In this document: positions 9,389 to 21,380 of the stretch, one piece after another
How the letters are laid out: every line of letters starts with the position of its first letter
Position numbering within the stretch: position 1 is the first letter of the stretch
Origin: Punctularia strigosozonata HHB-11173 SS5
Taxonomy: Eukaryota > Basidiomycota > Agaricomycetes > Corticiales > Punctulariaceae
Assembly: GCF_000264995.1 (NCBI RefSeq)
Contig: NW_006767441.1
Span: 1-30,404 of the forward strand
Length of the DNA: 30,404 nucleotides
Direction of reading: 5' to 3'
The notes under the pieces: generated by a model
Seen by the model: the letters and a program-made list of their open reading frames with translations, nothing else
Told to the model about the DNA's origin: nothing
The model's database searches: none
Translations under genes and position numbers: made by a program

Positions 9389-12300
9389 TCAACTTGTCGA
9401 CGACTGCGTCCTTGTGTTGGGGCGACGGCAACGCCCGATACCCATGCCAACTCGGACCAGAGTCTCCAACGACGCACGGCCGTTTACTAAGAGATCCTCG
9501 TCCCAATCGACGACTCCCTTCTCGAAGACGATGACGATCGTCGATCCGCCTACGAGCGTGGACATCAGCGAGGACGAGGAGGGTCGATACAGCTGGCCCC
9601 TACCGAAGGCAAAATACCCAAACTCATCTCCTCTTTTCACCTGCTGTCCTTCTTGCACGGTGGTGATGATACTACCGACCATCGTTGCCCCGACGCATAC
9701 CGCCATCACCTTACCAAACTGAGGGCTGTCGATGGGCACTACCTTGCGCGCATTCTCGCCATAAACGTCCAGCCCTGTTCGGATTGCCTGAGGCTATATA
9801 ATGCATGACGTGAATAACGATGGTTGGTGTCATCGGCAACTTTCTGCTCTGCTCACATTGACAGTATGATACTCTCCGGCAATATAGCTCATGGCTCCGA
9901 TAACACCGTCGACGGGAGAGTGGAAGCGGTGATAATCTTGAGGGGCAAGGCGGAAGATGGCGAGGGCACCTCCAGCGTATCTCTCGGCCAAGTTGCGATA
10001 TCCAGGACCGAAGAGCCGCCCTACGGTAAATTCCCGCCCCTTGATCCATAACCGAGTGGCCTCCGACACGGTCTCGAATGTCATCAAACGACAATCGGCG
10101 CAGCTGACCAAGCGTGTAGGATCGTTCGGGCTCTCGACGGGTCGCGAACCTGGCTTCAGCCGACGATAGAAGAACTGGTTGAATGTCCCTAAGCCGGTGT
10201 TACCAGCATGCCGACAGGACGGGTGGGGAAGGGGCTCACGATATGATTCGACGGGATCCAGAAATTCTTCCGTGTTGAGTCGGTGGAATCGGATGAACGG
10301 GATTATGTCTCGAGCCGACTCCGGCGAGTCAAACTTGATGCCTTGCTTGATCGTCATTGACTTCAGGAGCCTGCGAGCTACAGAACTTCAGAATGTGGGC
10401 CACAAGAACGATGGATCACACTTACCTCTGGCTCCTTCCATGGTACTCTTGGCACCCTGCGACAAACGTCAGCCTTGCGTGGATGGTATGCATGCTACTG
10501 ACCTTATAGAGTAGCCGTATGCCAAGACGAACGTAAACTTGCATTTTTTCTTCCTCCAACTGGCCAGTAAGACGATTTTGCACGATGATGTTCGCTGAGT
10601 TCTGGGTAGGGAGTTTAAGGATCGGTTCCAGCGACTCATGATGCACTCACCGCTCCCAACTGGTAAGCTCCTCTGGAGACCTTGCCGACTAGTTTCGTAT
10701 ACCATTTTCTCTGGGCTTGACTCGGGGTCACGAAGTTGCCGACCATGATTCGGTCCACGCGATCCCAGTCTTGGCTGGCGCATATCGCAAGGTGTGTGAT
10801 GATATCCACCTCCGCTTTCTTGCTCAAGCGCGGGCGATGGCATAACGGGCAGTTCTTGACGTTGATGACTCGTTCGAAGATCGGGGAGGGGGGGCCCTGC
10901 TGAAGAGGATGCGATATCGATGTGCCGGGTGTCGTTGAAGGAGAGGGGTCGTAGTCAGCCTCCGATCCTGACGAATACCCTTCCTGGCGTAACAATCTCC
11001 TGGAAGGAGGCGATAAAACACTAAGATCCGCACTAGCCCTCCTCCGATCCTTGATATTTTCGCGACGCCCGTTCAGCGCGGGGTCACCCAGTACCATCTC
11101 ACTAGGTTCCGTTGGGAATGTTTGAACCAGGACTGGGGACTGAGCGCTGGGGTCGACGGATGGCCCAATCCCGTCTTCACCGAGGTTTCCAGGAGGACCA
11201 GCGAAGCTCATCTTATCAAGAGCCAGACTGAGCCCAAGGCCATCAACCGCTCCTGGTATCGTCGGCGTGACAAATCCAGTGTCAGGAGGGCGGTAATCTG
11301 CCGAGTCTACCCTTTCGCGCTCTTCCTCGGGGCGACGCAACTCGTCCTCGAGACATTGCACAGCCTCGGTAATGGTGAGCTCGTCCCTGGCGGGCGATTT
11401 CCCATGCGAGGCAAAGAACGAGTCCACGGTGGAGGCCGACAGCGTTGAGCCAAGCGAATCCAGCATGGACGTCAATTCCAGTCGGGATATTGTATCGGTG
11501 TCGTCGGCATCATATTGTTTGAGGTATTTGCGCCAGAACTGCTGCCTCAGTGCATCATATGCCTGATACTTGGCCCTGATGTGGACGTGAGCTGTTCGAT
11601 GCATTTCGTTCATGTGAAAAAGGGACGAACCGGAAGGATAAAGTGGGGTTATGCTTGGCTTCCCAAACGGCTTCCTTCTCGGTCTTCAATCGCAAGTTGA
11701 ATTCCTTTCCCCGCGCCACACGACTCTTCTCGAGCTCCTCCGCATCGTAAAGCCCAGTCAGCTCGTCCTTTTTGGGAGTATCTCCGAGTAGCTCGGAGAC
11801 GTTGAATTGGACTTCGCCCACGTAGTCGTTGGAGGTGAGCTTATCCCAGTCCAATACCGTGAGTTGCACGTTGAAGTTCGTTTCGTAACGGCGAACGTGG
11901 AACAAAAGTTTCTCGTCCCAGACAGGATTTAGAGAGTGTCGGATTACGCGAGTGCGGAACACCTTCTTGCCGAATGATATGACCACGAAAGGGTCCATGT
12001 CCCATCCAGTCCGCGTTACTGCCAAGCGATGAGAGGAGAGTACGAGCTGTAATGATGGATGTGCTCACTGTTCTTAAGGCGAGGTAGATCGGTCGCGCCC
12101 TGTATATCGAGCGTGACAATGCCCACTATATCGTTGGCCGCCTCGAAATTGTAGGTGCCCTTCGCCCTCGTGCGCTTGCCCTTCCGCCGCCCTACGACTC
12201 TGCCGCTGGCTGCAACCACATCCACGCTCTTCAGGGACCGATTGGTGAAACCACGCATGCGCAATCCTGAAGGCCGGCGTTGCCCCGTAGCGTGAGACGG

Positions 12301-13788
12301 CGGTGATCGAGCTTGATCGTCTTCTGGAGCTAACGTGGAGGTGTGCGTTTCGGAAGGAAGTTGGGAGTGAGCAAGAGAGGGGCTGCCAGCGGACACGGAA
12401 CGGGCAGAAACAGGCGGCGCTGATCCGTGCGGAGTTTGCGAAGTTGAGATGGATCTAGCTCCGATCCCAGCTGGGCGGCGTAGCATGCGCGGTAGAAATC
12501 CCACTTTTGATGAGGATGCGAGGGGAAATTCTGTAGGGGTTGTAGCCAGGGCAGGGTTTGGTAACGTCTCGGCGCGATGAGGGCGTGGCCGTTGGGTCGA
12601 TTGTCTCGCTTTGCTAGGTTCTTCGGGGGGTACCAGGGCTACATGGTCGGGCTCTTCGTTGAGAACGTAGGTGGAGTGTTGAGTATAGACGGGAGGTGAA
12701 GGAGTTATAGGGATTGGGAGTGCAATAGCGTGCGAGATACGGGAGACAGATTGAGTTGGGGACCGCAATGTATGTTCGCCATTGTGGGGTGGTCCGTAGA
12801 GGTCGAGGAGTGGGGTGCGAGGTTGCAACGTCAGCTCGGTGTCCGTTGCAATGTCATCGTCCTCGTAATCTGAGCTGTCCTCGAGATCGTCCGAAGAGCT
12901 TAGGCCATCGTCAACGTATCCGTCGCCGGGACTGGACTGTCCTGGGGCGAGCGATGAGCGTACAGTCCCGATTCCCTCCGTCTGTCAAGGGATGTGATGA
13001 GCAGCGGGCCAAGACCACAGCGTTGATCGGTGACCTACAGGTGGAGCAGAGACAAGGCTGGGCCGAGAGCGCTTCACGAGCTCAGCGTAAACTGCCCGTA
13101 TGTTGACGTCTGGCATCCCGGGCACTTGGGTAAAGCCGATCTTGACATCGATGGCACCTGATGAGGTAGTGTTGCAGCGAGTGGAGACGACCGGAAAAGA
13201 GAGCGACTATTGTATGGGGGTGTCCTGGCATCAAGCATTGTTCGGTGTATACACCGAGGCACGAACTTTGTTCTGGTCGCTGGCCCAACTGATTTCAGCC
13301 CCATCCGCGCCAGCCCCTTCGCCAAAGAGCTCTTCCAGGGAAAGCGCGACTTCTCCCAAGTATTCTTTCCTGAGGACGTCCTTCCTGTCCCACACCACCA
13401 TCTCGATGACGCCGAGACGATCGGCGAGGGAGAAATATATGGGAAAGTCGAAAGTAGCGTCCTTGGGCACATACAAAGGGCTCCCATTCCTCTTTGCAAC
13501 GGGCGTCTGATGTCGCTTGCCAAGGACGGAGATCGTGACATAACTGGATTCGCAGTGAGAGGCGTACGGTAGCGTGAAGGAGTGCACTGCTCACGGATCC
13601 ACGCTCGCACTCCCGTTCTTTCCCGCCAAATCCCTGCATCCCATTACCTGGACCCTGAGGAGCATCGCGGGTTGTTCTCCTGGCAAAGGCAGGAAGGAGG
13701 CGCCGCGTGAGGTGGACCGTGTCCCGACGCGCCCGGGAAGACGGAAGGCACGTCGGAGCTTGAGTGCCTTTCTCGGGGCCGGAACCAT
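9389..13788 (-). CDS. PSD2: Phosphatidylserine decarboxylase, PSD2 type (C2-C2-EF hand-decarboxylase)
   Basis: Eleven exons: 13788-13595, 13543-13267, 13206-13039, 12981-12069, 12018-11631, 11575-10651, 10601-10503, 10456-10426 (31 nt), 10377-9857, 9793-9604 and 9549-9389; 1,288 residues, usual for the long fungal form. It makes phosphatidylethanolamine from phosphatidylserine on endomembranes. C2 domain 1 spans about 42-185 and C2 domain 2 about 495-640 ([26 protein letters not shown] keeps the Asp of the calcium loop, whereas domain 1 has lost some). An EF-hand loop is at 669-680 ([12 protein letters not shown]). A C2HC zinc-finger-like motif has Cys889, Cys892, His908 and Cys912. The decarboxylase domain is C-terminal: [11 protein letters not shown] with His1148 and His1151, and GATMVGSI, where cleavage before Ser1213 would form the pyruvoyl group; [15 protein letters not shown] follows. 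The linker at about 215-490 is disordered and acidic at its start. The gene symbol is by analogy with yeast. Confidence 0.95.
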
Positions 13789-14176
13789 GGCTGCAGCGAA
13801 CGGTCGTGGTTCCGCGGTTAGAGCCCGTTAGCCAGCGCGAGTCGTCCGACGCCGACGCACGGGAGGTGTGGCTCACACCGAGAGTGGCAGCAAACAACGT
13901 CTGCCAGGTTGACAGGTGGCGGTGCCGCACGCGAGGGCCTTAAAATCAAATTCGTCGTGTATCGGGATCAAACCCGAATAGCTGTCTGTTGATTGAGAAG
14001 CGGACGAAAGCAAACAGGGAGTAGCTACTGCGAATCAAAGCGATGATAGCATGCAGATCAAACGTAAGACAGCCTACGAAGCAATGCAGTGAAGAGTTCT
14101 ACAACGATGCCGAATAATGATAAATGCGCAATGAGGTGGCGTAGGGGCGTGTATGTATCAATATATAAGTTCAGAA
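13789..14176. other. Intergenic region, decarboxylase promoter and 3' flank of the histidine kinase gene
   Basis: This 388-bp gap separates two minus-strand genes. It must hold the decarboxylase promoter. I see no clear TATA box and no additional gene. Confidence 0.5.
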
Positions 14177-17100
14177 TCAATCTCGTCCCGATGGCGGGTG
14201 CAGAGCATTCCGTAATACTGTCTCCAAATCTGCGATGACGTTCAGATATCGCTAATCGCATTGGAGTGCGATCGTAGGGCGTACCTGCGAGGCGAAGCGG
14301 CTTGGGCATGAAAAACTCCATACCAGCGTTCCGACACTGCTCTTCGCTCTCGGACGTTACGTTGGCCGTGAGCGCAACGATAGGTAGGTGACGTTTGAGC
14401 GTGCCCGCTACTTCCATTTCTCGGATCCTGCGTGTGGCATCGAAGCCGTCCATGACTGCCAACCGACGTCAACGTTTATATCATCTCAGAGTGGTATGTC
14501 TTACCTGGCATCTAGAAGGGAAAACGTTATGAGGCGCGATCGAACAAACGTCGTGACCCACGTACCTGACAGTCCATGAAGCAGCAGTCTACGGTTTCCT
14601 CCGCGACCGTATCTACCGCCTGCTGTCCGTCGTTGGCAGTGATGACATCATAGCCAAGGCTTTCGAGTAGCTTTTTGCCCAATCGCTGGTTTATCTGTCG
14701 AATGGTAAGTTGAGCGTTCGCTGATCAAAAATCCTGAGCCCTTACCAAGTTGTCCTCGACCAGGAGCACTTTTTTCTTGATCTCATCCGGAGCGATCACC
14801 TCATTGGTGCGACGTCCCTCATCGAGTATAGCATCTGACGTTGGAGGCATGATCGCGCCACCAGCGCCAGTACTCGCCATCGGTAGCCGCTCCCCGGCCA
14901 CCATGTCGACAGTTGTGGTCGCAAAGCGCAGCTTCGGGGGATCCGCCAGAGCGTACTTAAGCTTGTTCCAATGGCACCCCGTGCCCTCCGAATCTTCGTC
15001 TTCGCATCGTCGGAGTAGCTCGATGACTCGATTTGCGACAACAGGCCGCTTGACGAGCAGGACATTCTTTGCCTCGGAAAGTGCAGGTTCCAGCGCGGCC
15101 AACTCGTCGGCAGTTGAATGCACGACGCAGACGAGCGGGGGACTTGACCCGTTGGGAGCGCTTTTCGTCCTCGATGGGCCCGATGTCAAGACCAACAGGT
15201 CGCGAACAGCCTGCGAGCGCATCATGGCGATATCCGTCCATATGATGTCTGCATTGCCTCGGACATCGTCAGCCGAGTCGGTTTTGTGCACCACACGAGT
15301 ATCGAATCCGTGTTCGCTCCATATTTCCTCGAATAGGTCAGCGGTACGTGAGTGACTGCAGACGACGTGTAGCCTTCGCAGTCGCTGTTTTCCCCTCGAT
15401 TGATTGGGAACAGCCCCCGCGCCAGGTTGTTCGTCACCCAGCGGAACCTTGACCGGCATCTTGACGACGAATACGCTTCCGCCATCCCGATCTTCACCGG
15501 CGACCTCGCTGTGCACCTCGATGGTCCCGCCCATCCGCTGGACGAGATGCTTGACGATGCTCAGCCCCAATCCGGCGCCCTGATGCGGTCGAGTCAAAGA
15601 GCTGTCGGCCTGGCGGAAGGGCTCGAATATGACGTCGATGTACTCCGGCGAGATGCCACAGCCGGTGTCACGGATAGTCGCGACCAATGTTCGAGTAGAA
15701 CCATCTTGCGCTCCGGAGGGATCTACGTGGAAGGCTGCATAGATGAACCCATCCTGAGTGAACTTTTGAGCATTGGACAAAAGCTGAAGACAGAATTATC
15801 AGTCGGGGATCAATATTGCAGGCGACTAAGCTTACGTTCGTGAGCACCTGCATATGCCAACTCATGAGACTGAATGGTCAAGCACAATACATGGAGGCTT
15901 ACCCGCAACGCGTAGGTTTCATCAAGATATACTTCTTTCGGCATATTAGGCGCAACCGAGACAATCAATTCGACGGTATCCTGACATCCCACTTCGGAGA
16001 TCCGCGCAACGCCTTCAAGCATCTGGCGAGTATCAACGAGGACTGGACGCGCATCCGACTCTACGTTGGCCCGGTCCAACTAGGGCGGCGGTCATGAGCG
16101 CATCTGTGGAGAAATCGGATGGACGTACCTTGTTGAAATCTGTACAAGCTCCGTCAGTTGCTTGAAAGGCAGAGCAGGTTGGTCTAACATACCGAGTACA
16201 TTGCCGGCTATGACATTGATAGCATGGCATGCTTGCTGGATGCTCGTTACGTAAAGCTGCTGATCGGTGGACAACGGTGTCCGCGCAAGCAATTCGGCGT
16301 ATCCGTTGACTGTGTGCAACGGGGTCCGTATCTTGTTTCAGGGATCAGCCCCCGATCTGGCATAGCATTCGACGGAAAGATGAACCGACCTCATGACTAG
16401 CCACGCTGATGAATTGTAATCTAAGGGCATTTGCGCGATCAGCCGCTTCCTTCTCCGCCATGATGCGCCAGAGCCGACGCCTGGTTAGGATAGCTTCAGC
16501 CATCCTATTCCGAGCGAGTGTAGCGGAGTTGGCTATGAAAGTGCGATGTTGAACAAAGAGCTATCGTGCAATGCGCTTCACTGCCGCTCACCAAGAGCTG
16601 CGTTAGCGACGACTAGAACTGCTACTGCGACGGAGACGATAGACATGGGCAGGAATCGTGGATACCCTGCATGCGGGTCCGGTGCTGCCGTGCTGTGGAA
16701 CTTGGCAGCCGCCATACCTATTATGGAACAAGTGAAAACCAGTGACGGCGGAACAGAGAGATGAAAATACCAGTATAGTGCATGCCACATACGCCGGCGG
16801 CGGCGATGGCGCTCACTACCATTTGGCGCACAAGGTGCGTCTCCATTTGATACATCGCGACTGTCCCGAGAATGCAGACAACGAAGGCAATAAGTGACTG
16901 AATAGAGGAGTACAGTCAGCAACGTGGGGCAGGGAAAGGGCGAAAAAGAATACCGAGAGTAAGACGAGGGCGATATTCCACTCTATCCAGCCATCGGATA
17001 CTTGCATCGCCAGCATGCCTTGAGAAGGTTCAACGTTCCGTCATTGGGGCCAAAGCAGCAACACACTTACCGCAATAGTGCATTCCGACTATTCCCGCGC

Positions 17101-18667
17101 TCCACATGGCTGCGCGCACGTATACGGCGACGCTGAGCGTTTCCCAATGCTCAATCACCCACCGCCTCCACGGAATGACTAGATCTTTGGAGCTAAACTT
17201 TCGTCGCTTTTTGGCAACGACTGATCGTGCGCTTGCACCTGAACGAAGGGCGTGTCGACCTGTTCGAGCCGGGGGGGTCGCTGGGTTCACTGCGGTATGC
17301 ATCGTACTTGGTGTTTCTGCATTAGACGGCACAGGTATCCTCCCTCCTTCCCAGAATGTGCGACTGGCACCAGGAGATGTGGCAGCCGATGCAGGTGCCG
17401 ATGCAGGTGCCGATGTCTGTACGGTTTGTAGCAGTCAGGCCCCGGTACACCGACGCAACGGGACACTGCACGATTTCTCACCTCACTTCCTGATATCGTC
17501 AGTCCGTCGGAATCCGTCCGACTCATAGGGTAGTGCCGGCCCAAGCCACGTCCCCGCGAAGATGACGAACCCCTGCTACCTGATCCAGAACCGGAACCCG
17601 AGCTCGGTGCGGGAGACCTCGACGAGCCCGCCAGCCTGTGAATCACTGTCTTAAATAGCCCCCGACCTCGTCCGTAACGAGATTTGCTTGAGGGGGGCGA
17701 CAGCTTGGAATCAAGCCGCGATCGAGGAGTTCGCTCTCCCGAAGGTGCCGACACCGACGAACCAGGTATTCCAGTGGGGCGTCGCTCGAGAAAAACTCGA
17801 GGAGGATCTCGGCGGCGAGCGGATGGGCCTGGCGTTGGCTCACGTCGATGTGATGGCAAGCTTCGAGTATCGTTTTGCTCCGCAACTTCTGCTTCCTCGC
17901 CCCGTCCTTCCTCCTCGTCCCGTTCGTCATCATCTTCCTCTTCCTCATCCTCCATCAGATCCGTCAGCCCCGAATCTTCGCTTGAGTCTTCCGCTGCCTC
18001 GCTCTCGCCTTCGGACATCGGGAGAACGCTGGGACCGAGGACAGGATCGGCCGATTTGCCATGTGCGTGCCATTCCTGATTTCTTTCCGTCCCACTCGCG
18101 TCTTGAGCAGCCTCCTCAGTCTCCACGGTTGCAAACTCTCTCTCCGACTCTGACAAGAAGGGCTGAGCTTCTGCGTCTCTCCTGCGTCGTTGGCTGCCCA
18201 ATAGTCTCTGCCACCACGACCGTCTCCCGCTTCTTCGGTATCGCCTAGCAGCTATGAGGCTGCATAGCCAGCTTCGCTTGTTGTGTTTCGCATACGCAAC
18301 GAGGAATGGCCAGCCTATGCCGATGGAGGTGAAACCAACAGCCACGAGGGCAGAAGCCACCGTCAGAGGGAGCGAGAATTGGACGGGCACTTGCAGGTTC
18401 AAGGCGAGCATGCCCACTACACGCGCATAGTAAGAGGGGCGTAAAACACGAGACAACTGAGTGATACGACGTACGGAAATGCATGGACCATATACTGCAG
18501 AATCCGAAGGCGGCGCCTGCCATGGCAGCCCAGAGGAGCGCCTGGGATGGAGAGGATGTGTACTTGGCATGGACGATGAGTTGCGTGCCAGTGTAGGCGC
18601 CGAGCCAGGAGATGCAGTAGGAGAGAACGACGAGGAGGGGGGACCAGGTGGGGGTCAAGGTGTCCAT
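14177..18667 (-). CDS. Hybrid histidine kinase with N-terminal MHYT membrane sensor
   Basis: Sixteen exons: 18667-18475, 18416-17482, 17416-17071, 17018-16954, 16897-16771, 16717-16592, 16532-16390, 16331-16193, 16139-16129 (11 nt), 16079-15903, 15847-15836 (12 nt), 15783-14746, 14694-14566, 14511-14505 (7 nt), 14455-14285 and 14229-14177; 1,223 residues. About eight membrane segments carry three MHYT-type motifs: WSMHFLGM (His63), GMHYCGM (His489) and GMHYTGM (His553), a module proposed to sense diatomic gases through metal. A disordered loop of about 350 residues with acidic and Ser/Gly/Arg repeats lies between the first and second motifs. The kinase core follows: H-box SVASHEIRTPLH with His644, N-box NAQKFTQDG (Asn762), DTGCGIS and GAGLGLSIVK. 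A C-terminal receiver has VLLVEDN, phospho-acceptor Asp1145 and Lys1201 (MPKPLRL). All catalytic residues are kept, so it should autophosphorylate and relay to an HPt protein. Every splice join is in frame. Confidence 0.94.
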
Positions 18668-19074
18668 GGCTGAGCCGGTGACCGTCGTCGGCAACAGCGA
18701 GCACGACGGCAAGTCGAGCCGATCGAAAGCGTGGGCATGTTATTGTACGGCTGGTCCTCGAATAGCCTGGCCTGCTGTGGTCGACGTCATCCCGAAAACG
18801 AGTTAAATGCATTCGACCCGAACCCCTCCTCCCCTTTCGTCCAATTGGAGGCCCGCAACGTGATCAGTTAGGGTGACAACGAATCAGGCGTTGTACAGCC
18901 ACTGAAGACCGAGATCGCGATCACTTGGACGAGGCTTCGCTGCGTTTTGATTTGGCTTTGACTGCAAAGCAACTACGATTCCGCGCTACAAATACCGACA
19001 TCGATACTGCATATACATCCTTTCATTCAGTCAGATTATGCATGGGCGATGACGCCGTCCACCTCCTGTTACGT
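18668..19074. other. Intergenic region upstream of the histidine kinase
   Basis: About 400 bp separate the kinase stop codon from the histidine kinase start. It should carry the histidine kinase promoter and the kinase 3' end. An in-frame extension upstream of 18667 exists but lacks an ATG, so the start at 18667 is preferred. No gene is seen. Confidence 0.5.
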
Positions 19075-21380
19075 CTACAGGAACTCCAGATACTGCTTCG
19101 GAACAAGACACTTCCCCGCCGGATTCGAGGAGTCTACGAAATAGCACTCGTACATATTGACATCGCTGTGGTCTGCGATTACAGCTACGACATCCCCCGC
19201 ACACAGCGGGAGTTGTTGTTGCGCGATGGCTTGATAATGCATCACCCTATATGGAGCACGAACTCGTACTGATCCGGTGAGTCGTAAGTCTACGTATACA
19301 GCGAACATGCCTACCCCATTCCAATGTACCGCCACGGCCTTCCATAGGTCCCGGTCTAAGAAAGAGCGAGCGTCAATAATGAATACGTCATGCTCAGCAA
19401 TCGTGACCTTGCCTGGTCTCCTTGTTCAAGGAAGTTGGGAATGCGACGATACCGCCATCCTGAAGGACGACCCCAGAAAGCCATCCATCATTTGCCCGTT
19501 CACCTTCTGTAATAACAACGATAGAACCCTCCACTATCTTGAGCACCTTTCCTAAATGTGTCCCCGTTGATTGGACTACGATGTGGTATCAATTTAACTG
19601 ATGTTGTCGGATACACGACCTGCGTACGCACAGCAGAAAGGAATCAGTGCTGCAATTTGTTCCGGTGTTTTCTTCCTGTAGGGTAATCCATCATCATACA
19701 ATGAGGAAAAACCAACGTCACTAACTTCATTTCCTGTGGAAGCCAGGCAGGCACCTCGTGCTGGGGTCGCCGTCCAGAACGTCGCCACAACCTAGCGCGC
19801 CCCCAATTATCTCCTGAACCGTGCTGCATGATCTCCAAAAAGTCGTCTTCGTGGATATCCTTGACATGCGTGGCTGGTGGATCCGCATCCGTCTCTGGAT
19901 TATAACTTCTCGAAGCACGCACTGTGATGCAAGATCGATGAGCCCTGGTTGACCGAACGGCTTGCACCTACTGTAGAAGGATATCCCTCTTTCCTGCCCA
20001 CCAGGTGGCAAGTATTGATTGGTTGGGGGACGCATATGCCGTGGATCCAGACGAGCGGAACTGTCTTGCTCTGCACTGTACGGCACGTACGCAGTCAACA
20101 GCCTGAGGTTGAAGCCGCCCACCAGCGGTAGCACTACTCACGTCATCGCCTGGGGTGAGTGTTTGGCCCTTTCTATCTTCATTCTCTCCAAAACCTTCTC
20201 CATCGTCGGACGTTGGAAGACATTATAATCCCAACAATCCTTCAGTAATTTATACATCTCCTTACTGAAGTTATGGAACGTATAGGGTTTGATCTCCGGA
20301 ATCTTCTTCGCTCTCATCCTTTCTATCACCTGCTCGTCCGAATATTTATGCCATGGCTCCTTGCCACTGAATATTTGCTGGCGCATATGAGTGACTCGCT
20401 AGATCAGATACATTCCTAGATCATACCAGCGCAGTCATGCCCCATGCCCAGACATCTCCTTTCATGTAGATCGTGGACCGGTGTTCTCGTTTGTATGACC
20501 CGATTTTGTTCAGAGCGCGCTCCGGTGGAAAGAACCTCTGCGTACCCTGCCTAAGCGATGTAGTCTCGCGATTTTCCATTCCTTCCAGCGCCTTTGCCAG
20601 ACCGAAGTCACACAATAACGGCCGTGGTCGATAGCTATTGCCGACGCGAATGGTAGTGATCAAGATCTATACGAAACCCCTGAGTCGTATGCATGAGGGT
20701 GATCGCAGCGACGCACGTTCTGGCCCTTCATATCTCCGTGCGAGATATTGTGATCGTGCAGATACTTGACCCCATCAGCAATCTCGACCAGCTTAGTCCA
20801 AAAACCAGAGATAGGATAAGCCTTAAAAACTCAGTGCGATGATCAAGGCCACATACGAGGGCGATCCGGTCCACTTCCAGTTCAAGACGCCGACGCATGT
20901 ACTGAACAATATTCCCCCCTTCGACGAATGGCGAAACCATACACGGAATTCGGCCCCCAAATGCGTCCGTCAAGCCATAGAATTGAAGCACGTTTCGGTG
21001 ACATAAGCGGGCCCACAGTTCAGACTCAGTGTGCAACCGCTACAAGTAACCTGTATCAGAGCGGCTACTCAGAAGATGGCTATTGCACAAACTTGAGTCA
21101 TGGCAGCAATATTATGGTCGGGCAAGCCCCGGTCGAAGTCAAGCCTCTTCACGGCCACCGGCGTCCTCTGGTTGTACGTGGCCCGAAACACCGTGCCATA
21201 CCCGCCAGTGCCAATAACAGGATCACGACCCTGCTGAGGCTTGTTGTAAGCTGGGCTGTGAGTGTCTATACACAGGCTCACTGGGAGTATCTTGCCCCTC
21301 ATATCCGCATGCGCAGATATCTCGCGCAATCCTTGGAATAGGTGATCCTCCTCATGCAACTGTCCCGAGCGAGCCGCCAT
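19075..21380 (-). CDS. TKL-like protein kinase with three C-terminal SH3-like modules
   Basis: Ten exons: 21380-21093, 21039-20857, 20821-20717, 20666-20427, 20377-20142, 20102-19972, 19921-19726, 19675-19599, 19551-19408 and 19355-19075; 626 residues, all joins in frame. The kinase domain (about 52-340) has the glycine loop IGTGGYGTVF, VAVK (Lys78), the catalytic loop HGDMKGQN (Asp187, Asn192), DFGLAK (Asp212) and PPERAL in place of APE, then GDVWAWGMTAL and CWDYNVFQRPTMEKV. HGD rather than HRD, and the WDYNVFQRPTM region, resemble the tyrosine-kinase-like kinases expanded in agaricomycetes. After a short linker come three SH3-like stretches: about 396-458 (HEDDFLEIM, NWGRARLW, AWLPQEM), 470-530 (KIVEGSIVVITEG, DGWLSG, GGIVAFPTSL) and 568-626 (LCAGDVVAVIAD, CLVPKQYLEFL). 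They should bind partners, probably proline-rich. The SH3 calls rest on pattern only; the second lacks the usual ALYDY start. Confidence 0.85.

Noticed and set aside
17684-18248. Plus-strand frames of 131-186 codons
   Set aside because: Antisense shadows of the large low-complexity exon of the histidine kinase.
19413-19452. A 40-nt intron (GTATCG..CAG) within the second SH3-like module of the kinase
   Set aside because: It keeps frame but removes the SH3-like GGIVAFPTSL end; the 52-nt intron at 19407-19356 also keeps frame, has a typical length and leaves the module intact.
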